Assembly (NCBI GenBank): GCA_030737875.1
Contig: CM060918.1
Span: 885,099,903 to 885,163,902, forward strand
Reading direction: 5' to 3'
Length of the DNA stretch: 64,000 nt
Source of the DNA: Allium sativum
Lineage: Eukaryota > Streptophyta > Magnoliopsida > Asparagales > Amaryllidaceae
Under the pieces are notes generated by a model. The model was not told the DNA's origin, did not search any database, and saw only the letters and a list, made by a program, of their open reading frames with translations. Numbering within the stretch: position 1 is the stretch's first letter; the number at the start of each line of letters is the position of its first letter. Shown here in pieces: positions 59,760 to 64,000 of this stretch. The position numbers were made by a program, and so were the translations under genes.

Positions 59760-59775
59760 TTCTCCCCTCTTTTTA
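59760..59775 (-). other. F4 polypurine tract
   Basis: Minus strand AAAAAGAGGGGAGAA directly before TGTAACACCCC, preceded by AGGGACGAAATCCT. Confidence 0.9.
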
Positions 59776-60259
59776 GGATTTCGTCCCTGAAATCTTCAAG
59801 TTTGGGAGAACGTACATCCTAACATCCAGTCGTCCATTTACTCAACCATCAAACACAGGCGTCCATTGTCCTTAAAAGACTTCTAGTGCTTTATGATCAT
59901 ATGCATAGTGTGTGTGTATATGTCCTTATCTAATGCAAAATCAGGCGGTCTACTGATTCAGTTGACCTCCTTAATGCAAATCATGTAAGTGTCATGAATC
60001 CATTATATATGCAAATTTTTCCCTTACTCATTATTCTACATGAGTGCGCAACCATTCATACAAATGCGACATCCATATAACAACATATCAAGTTTCAACC
60101 ACATACAAATATGAATACATATATGCATATGCAATATGAAGTGACTGAGCCGATCTAAAACCTAAGTTGTGTGTATATGCATCCACGAGCAACCACTAGC
60201 AACCACTTGCAGCCATCAACCATACCATGTTTCAAATACATGTTTACATCCATTAGTTT

Positions 60260-60886
60260 CTACCTAATGATAAAGGATAAAATCGAGGAAATATACCTAA
60301 AAAGATAGATACAAGCATAACTTAAGGAAAAAGAGAGATCAAAAGGTGTACCCTCAAAAATAAAAGGGTAGGCCGCGCGTATTCTGTCCTCAGTTTCCCA
60401 AGTCGCGTCTTCCTCAGCGTCGCTCCACTGAACTTTGACAAGCCTGACTTCGCAGTTGCGTAGCTTTTTGATTTCAGTTCCAACGATTCGAATTGGAATT
60501 CTCCTCACAGTTGCTTCGCATTCCACTTCGGCTTCTTCCAGAATGCTTGGCTCCACCACTTCCGCAGATTCATGTAGACATTTACGGAGATGAGAAACAT
60601 GAAAGATGTTGTGAATTCCGGCAAACCTTTCAGGCAGCTCTACTCTATAAGCCATTTTCCCAATATTCTCGATGAAAGGGAACAGTCCTACGAATCTTGG
60701 TACTAGCTTTCCTGCGGATCCAAAGTGAATGATGTTCCTTAAAGGAGATACCTTAAGGAAAACTCTGTCCCCAACCTCAAACTCAAGGTCGGTCCTTCTT
60801 TTGTCGGCGTAGGATTTCTGTCTGTCTTGGGCAGTATTCATTCTCCTTCGTATCAAGTCCACTTTTTTTGAAGTCTCTCTAATCAT
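60260..60886 (-). pseudogene. F4 pol: integrase C-terminus and chromodomain
   Basis: 208-codon open stretch in a different frame from the upstream pol, because of a single-base loss near 60950. It opens at MIRETSKKVDLIRRRM, followed by AQDRQKSYADKRRTDLEF and the GPF-like region with LVPRFVGLFPFIE and VFHVSHLRKC. The chromodomain is at about residues 125-170 (PIRIVG to KVQWSDAEEDATWETED). A hydrophobic ~27-residue tail follows, longer than in F3. The frame then closes about 480 bp before the PPT; that spacer shows nothing else I recognise. Confidence 0.88.
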
Positions 60887-62001
60887 GTCTGTCCCAAGTA
60901 TAATCTTGTCAGTAGACTCCCACCAACAAGTTGGTGATCGGCACGGTCTCCATACAAAGCTTCGAAGGACGCCATACCGATGGTGGCTTGGTAGCTGTTA
61001 TTGTAAGCAAATTCTACTAAAGGAAGATGATCCTCCCATGTCGCTCCAAAGTCAAGGACGCACAGTCTCAAAAGATCTTCTAATACTCTATTCACCCTTT
61101 CTGTCTGACCATCAGTTTGGGTGTGATAGGTCGTGCTCAAGCATAACTGTGTGCCTACAGCTTCTTGCAGACTCCGCCAAAACTCGCTCGTAAAGATGGG
61201 ATCTCGGTCACTCACTATGTTGGAGGGTATTCCATGGAGTCGAACTATTTCCTTGAGATAAAGAGAAGCTAGAGACGAGGCAGTCCTTCTACTCTTGATA
61301 GGTATAAAGTGGGTGCTTTTAGTGAGCCTGTCCACTATTACCCAAATGCTAGTATTGCCCCTTCTTGACCTAGGCAACCCATCGATGAAGTCCATTGAAA
61401 TGCTATCCCACTTCCATTGTGGGACTTCTAGAGGATGAAGCAGTCCTCCAGGTTTCTTTTGTTCCACCTTGACCTGTTGGCATGTCACGCACTTAAAAAC
61501 GAAATCTGCCACATCTTTCTTCATGCCGCTCCAATAGAAAACTCTCTTTACGTCCTTGTACATCTTGTCCCCACCTGGGTGTATTGTCATCTTGGAATGA
61601 TGTGCTTCCTCTAGAACCATCTTTACTAAATCCCTTGCTTGTGGGACGCATAGTCTTCCATCTCGCCTCAGCCAACCCTTATCATCGATGGAGTACCTAT
61701 TGAGGTGACTGGAAGTATCACCCCTAATTAGCTTATCAATCACATCCACAAGATGTGGGTCCTCTCGTTGTGCGGCCCCTATCGAGTCTAAAAGAGTGGG
61801 CCGTACTTCTAGGGATGCCAATAAACCAGGTACAAAATCAGAGGAGGGCCTAAAGTCAAAACTGGCTATATACTCCAAGCTTTGCCTTTCTACAAAGAGA
61901 GGGCTTAGGGTCAGTTTCTTTCTTCTCAACGCGTCTGCTACTACGTTGCCTTTGTCGGGAGTATAGGAAATCTCAAAGTCATATGAGGCAAGGAACTCCA
62001 T
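60883..62001 (-). pseudogene. F4 pol: end of RNase H and integrase
   Basis: 372 codons. RNase H end (FEISYTPDKGNVVADALRR). Integrase HHCC: HHSKMTIHPGG and CVTCQ. Catalytic triad: SMDFIDGLP (D), VSDRDPIFTS (D) and TDGQTERVNRVLED (E), all intact. Frame is lost after EALYG, where the last 20 or so residues are out of register up to the stop at 60883. It is in the same frame as all upstream F4 pieces. Confidence 0.92.
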
Positions 62002-62181
62002 CCATCTTTGCTACCTTAAGTTAAGATCTTTCTACGAGAAAAGATACTTCAACGATTTATGGTCAGCATATAATTCGAACTTCTCACCTAGGAGATAATG
62101 GCGCCAAGACTTAAGCGCAAAGACGATGGCGGCCAACTCTAGATCGTGGGTTGGGTAGTTCTTTTCATGAACTTTCAATTA
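62002..62181 (-). pseudogene. F4 pol: RNase H segment with three stops
   Basis: In frame with both neighbours. TAA at 62179-62181 (after AYRGR), TAG at 62032-62034 (after KYLFS) and TAG at 62011-62013 (after KDLNLR). [15 protein letters not shown] and DHKSLKY are conserved. Each stop falls where the Ty3/gypsy family has Gln; the first two match the stop positions in F3. Confidence 0.88.
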
Positions 62182-62721
62182 CCTTCCACGATAAGCTACT
62201 ACCCTCCCTTCTTGCATTAGAACAGCGCCTAGCCCCGTACCACAAGCCTCCGTATATACTATGAACATCTTGCTTCTATCTGGCAAAGTCAGAACTGGGG
62301 CTGTTGTAAGAGCCCTTTTTAAGCATTGGAAAGCAATATCACAGTCTAAATCCCAAAAGAACACTAGATTCTTATTTGTTAGCCTTGTGAGTGGAGCTGA
62401 GATTTTCACGAAATCCCTAATGAACTTTCGGTAAAAACCTACAAGCCCGAGAAAGCTTCGGACTTCGGTTGCATTTCTTGGTGTCTTCCAATCTTGCACT
62501 GCCACCACTTTCGCGGGGTCCACTGCTAACCCCTCTTTGGACACTATATGTCCAAGAAATCTTACTTCTTCTCTCCAAAAGTGGCACTTGAAGAATTTGG
62601 CTTTTAGCTGATGTGCACGGAGAGTATCCGTGATCTCCTTCAGATGCTGAGCATGCTCTTCCTCATTCTTTGAGAACATCAAAATATCGTCTATGAAGAC
62701 CACCGCGAACTTGTTGAGGAA
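62182..62721 (-). pseudogene. F4 pol: RT palm (DD) to start of RNase H
   Basis: Begins after the TAA at 62722-62724. The catalytic pair is in FIDDILMFSKNEEEH, close to the start; FFKCHFWREEVRFLGH, then RSFLGLVGFYRKFI and VYTEACGTGLGAVLMQ follow. The RNase H start has E where F3 has D (YTEA against YTDA), which would affect the first catalytic acid. Confidence 0.88.
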
Positions 62722-62724
62722 TTA

Positions 62725-62886
62725 TCTGAAAACCCTGCTCATTAGGTCCACGAAATAAGCGGGTGCGTTTGTCAAACCGAAAGGCATGACAAGCCACTCG
62801 TAGAAACCGTCTGGGGTTCTAAACGCCATTTTATCAATACTATCTTCAGCTACCCTTAGCTGATGGAACCCAGTAGCTAGATCAAG
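62725..62886 (-). pseudogene. F4 pol: RT fingers/palm segment between two stops
   Basis: [15 protein letters not shown] carries the first RT catalytic Asp; [17 protein letters not shown] follows. Bounded by TAA at 62887-62889 (after ASVFS, where the family has Gln) and TAA at 62722-62724 (after VFR). It is too short to appear as a long open frame, but the register is the same as its neighbours. Confidence 0.85.
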
Positions 62887-63528
62887 TTAGGAGAAGACCG
62901 ACGCACCTACAAGTTGATCAAACAAATCGTCTATTCTAGGAAGCGGGTGTCTATTCTTTTTAGTCAGCTTGTTTAGCTCCCTATAGTCCACACAGAGACG
63001 TAGTGAACCATCTGCTTTGGTGGCGAACACCACTGGAGCACCCCATTCTGAGATACTTCTTCTTATAAACCCCTTGTCGAGAAGCTCCTTAACTTGCTTA
63101 CTGAGCTCCTTTCTCTCCTTTGGAACCATGTGTCTAAGAAGCAGAGCTACGGGCTTTGCATTATCAACAAGATATATGCAGAATTCTATTTCCCACTTCG
63201 GAGGTAAGCCTTTCACCTCTTCAAAGACATCCGGATATTCCCGGACCACCCTAACCGACTGCAAATTCTCAACAGAAGCATCAAGCGATTCTAGATAACT
63301 AAGCATAACAGCATTCAAGGGATTACAAGAAATTTCTAGAGTGTTACCGAGCCGAGTCAAGAGCCTAACCACTCTTTTCTCACAATCAAGAATGGCACCA
63401 TTACTGGATAACCAATCCATGCCTAAGATCAACCCATATCCTGAGAACCCCAAAACAAAGGCACTACATCTAAATTCAACACTTAGAATAGAGATTTTCA
63501 AATCCAAGCAAACCATCGACAAATAAAC
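62887..63528 (-). pseudogene. F4 pol: protease C-terminal part and RT N-terminus
   Basis: In frame after the TAG at 63529-63531. [11 protein letters not shown] is the protease C-terminal signature; [19 protein letters not shown] is the protease-RT linker, intact here but frameshifted in F3; [16 protein letters not shown] and [13 protein letters not shown] open the RT. Confidence 0.9.
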
Positions 63529-63531
63529 CTA

Positions 63532-63735
63532 GCCCCCAATTGGATTTGAAACAACCAAGGGATCTTCTACCATACTAGTGTCTAGGTGCATAGATTCTAC
63601 TAAAGCAGATGAAATAAAGGAGTGTGATGCACCAGAATCAAAGAGAGTGCGAACTGTATGATCATACAGATAAACTAAGCTTTTTACAGAAATATTTCTA
63701 CCTCGTTGCTGTAGAGGTGCCACCAGCGCGTGAAC
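63532..63735 (-). pseudogene. F4 protease N-terminal part
   Basis: Between TAG at 63736-63738 and TAG at 63529-63531. LFDSGASHSFIS is the catalytic D-S-G motif of plant Ty3/gypsy proteases. In frame with both neighbours. Confidence 0.88.
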
Positions 63736-64000
63736 CTATCCCCCTGAGGTGGATCCAGTCCTCTGTCCCTGCCCCCGCTTCTTTGGGCAGTCCTTAGCTA
63801 AGTGTCCAGTCTCGCCACAACTGAAGAAACCACCATTCATCTTTGCATTCTTCTTTCTGCAGTCTTTCGCTATATGTCCAACAATGCCACAGAAATTGCA
63901 CTTTCTCTTTTCATGGGATTTGTTGTTCTTCCCGCCTTTCTTGAAGTCTATTTTCTTAGCCTGTAAACCCTCTTTCTTTCCTTGAGGCACTTCCACCTTT
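63736..64000 (-). pseudogene. F4 gag C-terminus with two zinc knuckles (runs off window)
   Basis: A Lys-rich linker, then CNFCGIVGHIAKDC (a complete CCHC knuckle) and a second knuckle GFFSCGETGHLAKDC, whose first Cys is replaced by Phe. Ends at TAG (63736-63738). The N-terminal gag, PBS and 5' LTR lie beyond 64000. Confidence 0.88.

Overview
The window is a seed-plant nuclear repeat nest. I found no host gene, rRNA, tRNA or CRISPR. It is AT-rich, and almost every base belongs to nested LTR retrotransposons. The plant assignment rests on the two pol-bearing elements, which are Ty3/gypsy chromoviruses of the Tekay/Del type (C-terminal chromodomain, initiator-Met tRNA primer site), and on plant-style GTGAG splice donors. 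I cannot name the species.

Four LTR families are present, called F1 to F4 here. F1 and F2 are non-coding 'giant-LTR' elements: LTRs of about 6.3-6.5 kb around an internal region of only 1.0-1.4 kb, which keeps a primer-binding site (PBS) and polypurine tract (PPT) but has no gag or pol. F3 (LTR 2.6 kb) and F4 (LTR 3.3 kb) carry gag-pol, broken by stops and frameshifts.

Layout. 1-6465: F1 LTR plus leader on the minus strand. 6463-6465: head-to-head junction. 6463-11834: truncated 5' LTR and internal region of an 'outer' F1 element on the plus strand. Its 3' LTR (11835-12528 and 26262-31278) is split by a complete young 'inner' F1 element (12529-26256, target-site duplication GTAAT). 31279-31366, 37827-41696 and 51478-53693 are pieces of one F2 LTR, split by an F1 solo LTR (31367-37821, duplication GGCAC) and by a complete F3 element (41697-51472, duplication ATTTT). 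53694-55093 is the F2 internal region. 55094-56488 is the start of its other LTR, which is cut by F4. F4 fills 56489-64000 on the minus strand and runs off the window.

The coding-free F1/F2 families share with F3/F4 the PBS, an extended PPT block (GGGACGAAA, then a purine tract, then TGTAAC) and an LTR 3' module of two stem-loops followed by TTTCCGCTG. I infer that Tekay-type enzymes move F1/F2 in trans. Inside the giant LTRs I see dense perfect hairpins, repeated loop motifs, and substitutions that keep pairing. I regard this structured RNA as the most interesting content of the window. All alignments were by eye; no folding, database search or identity calculation was run.
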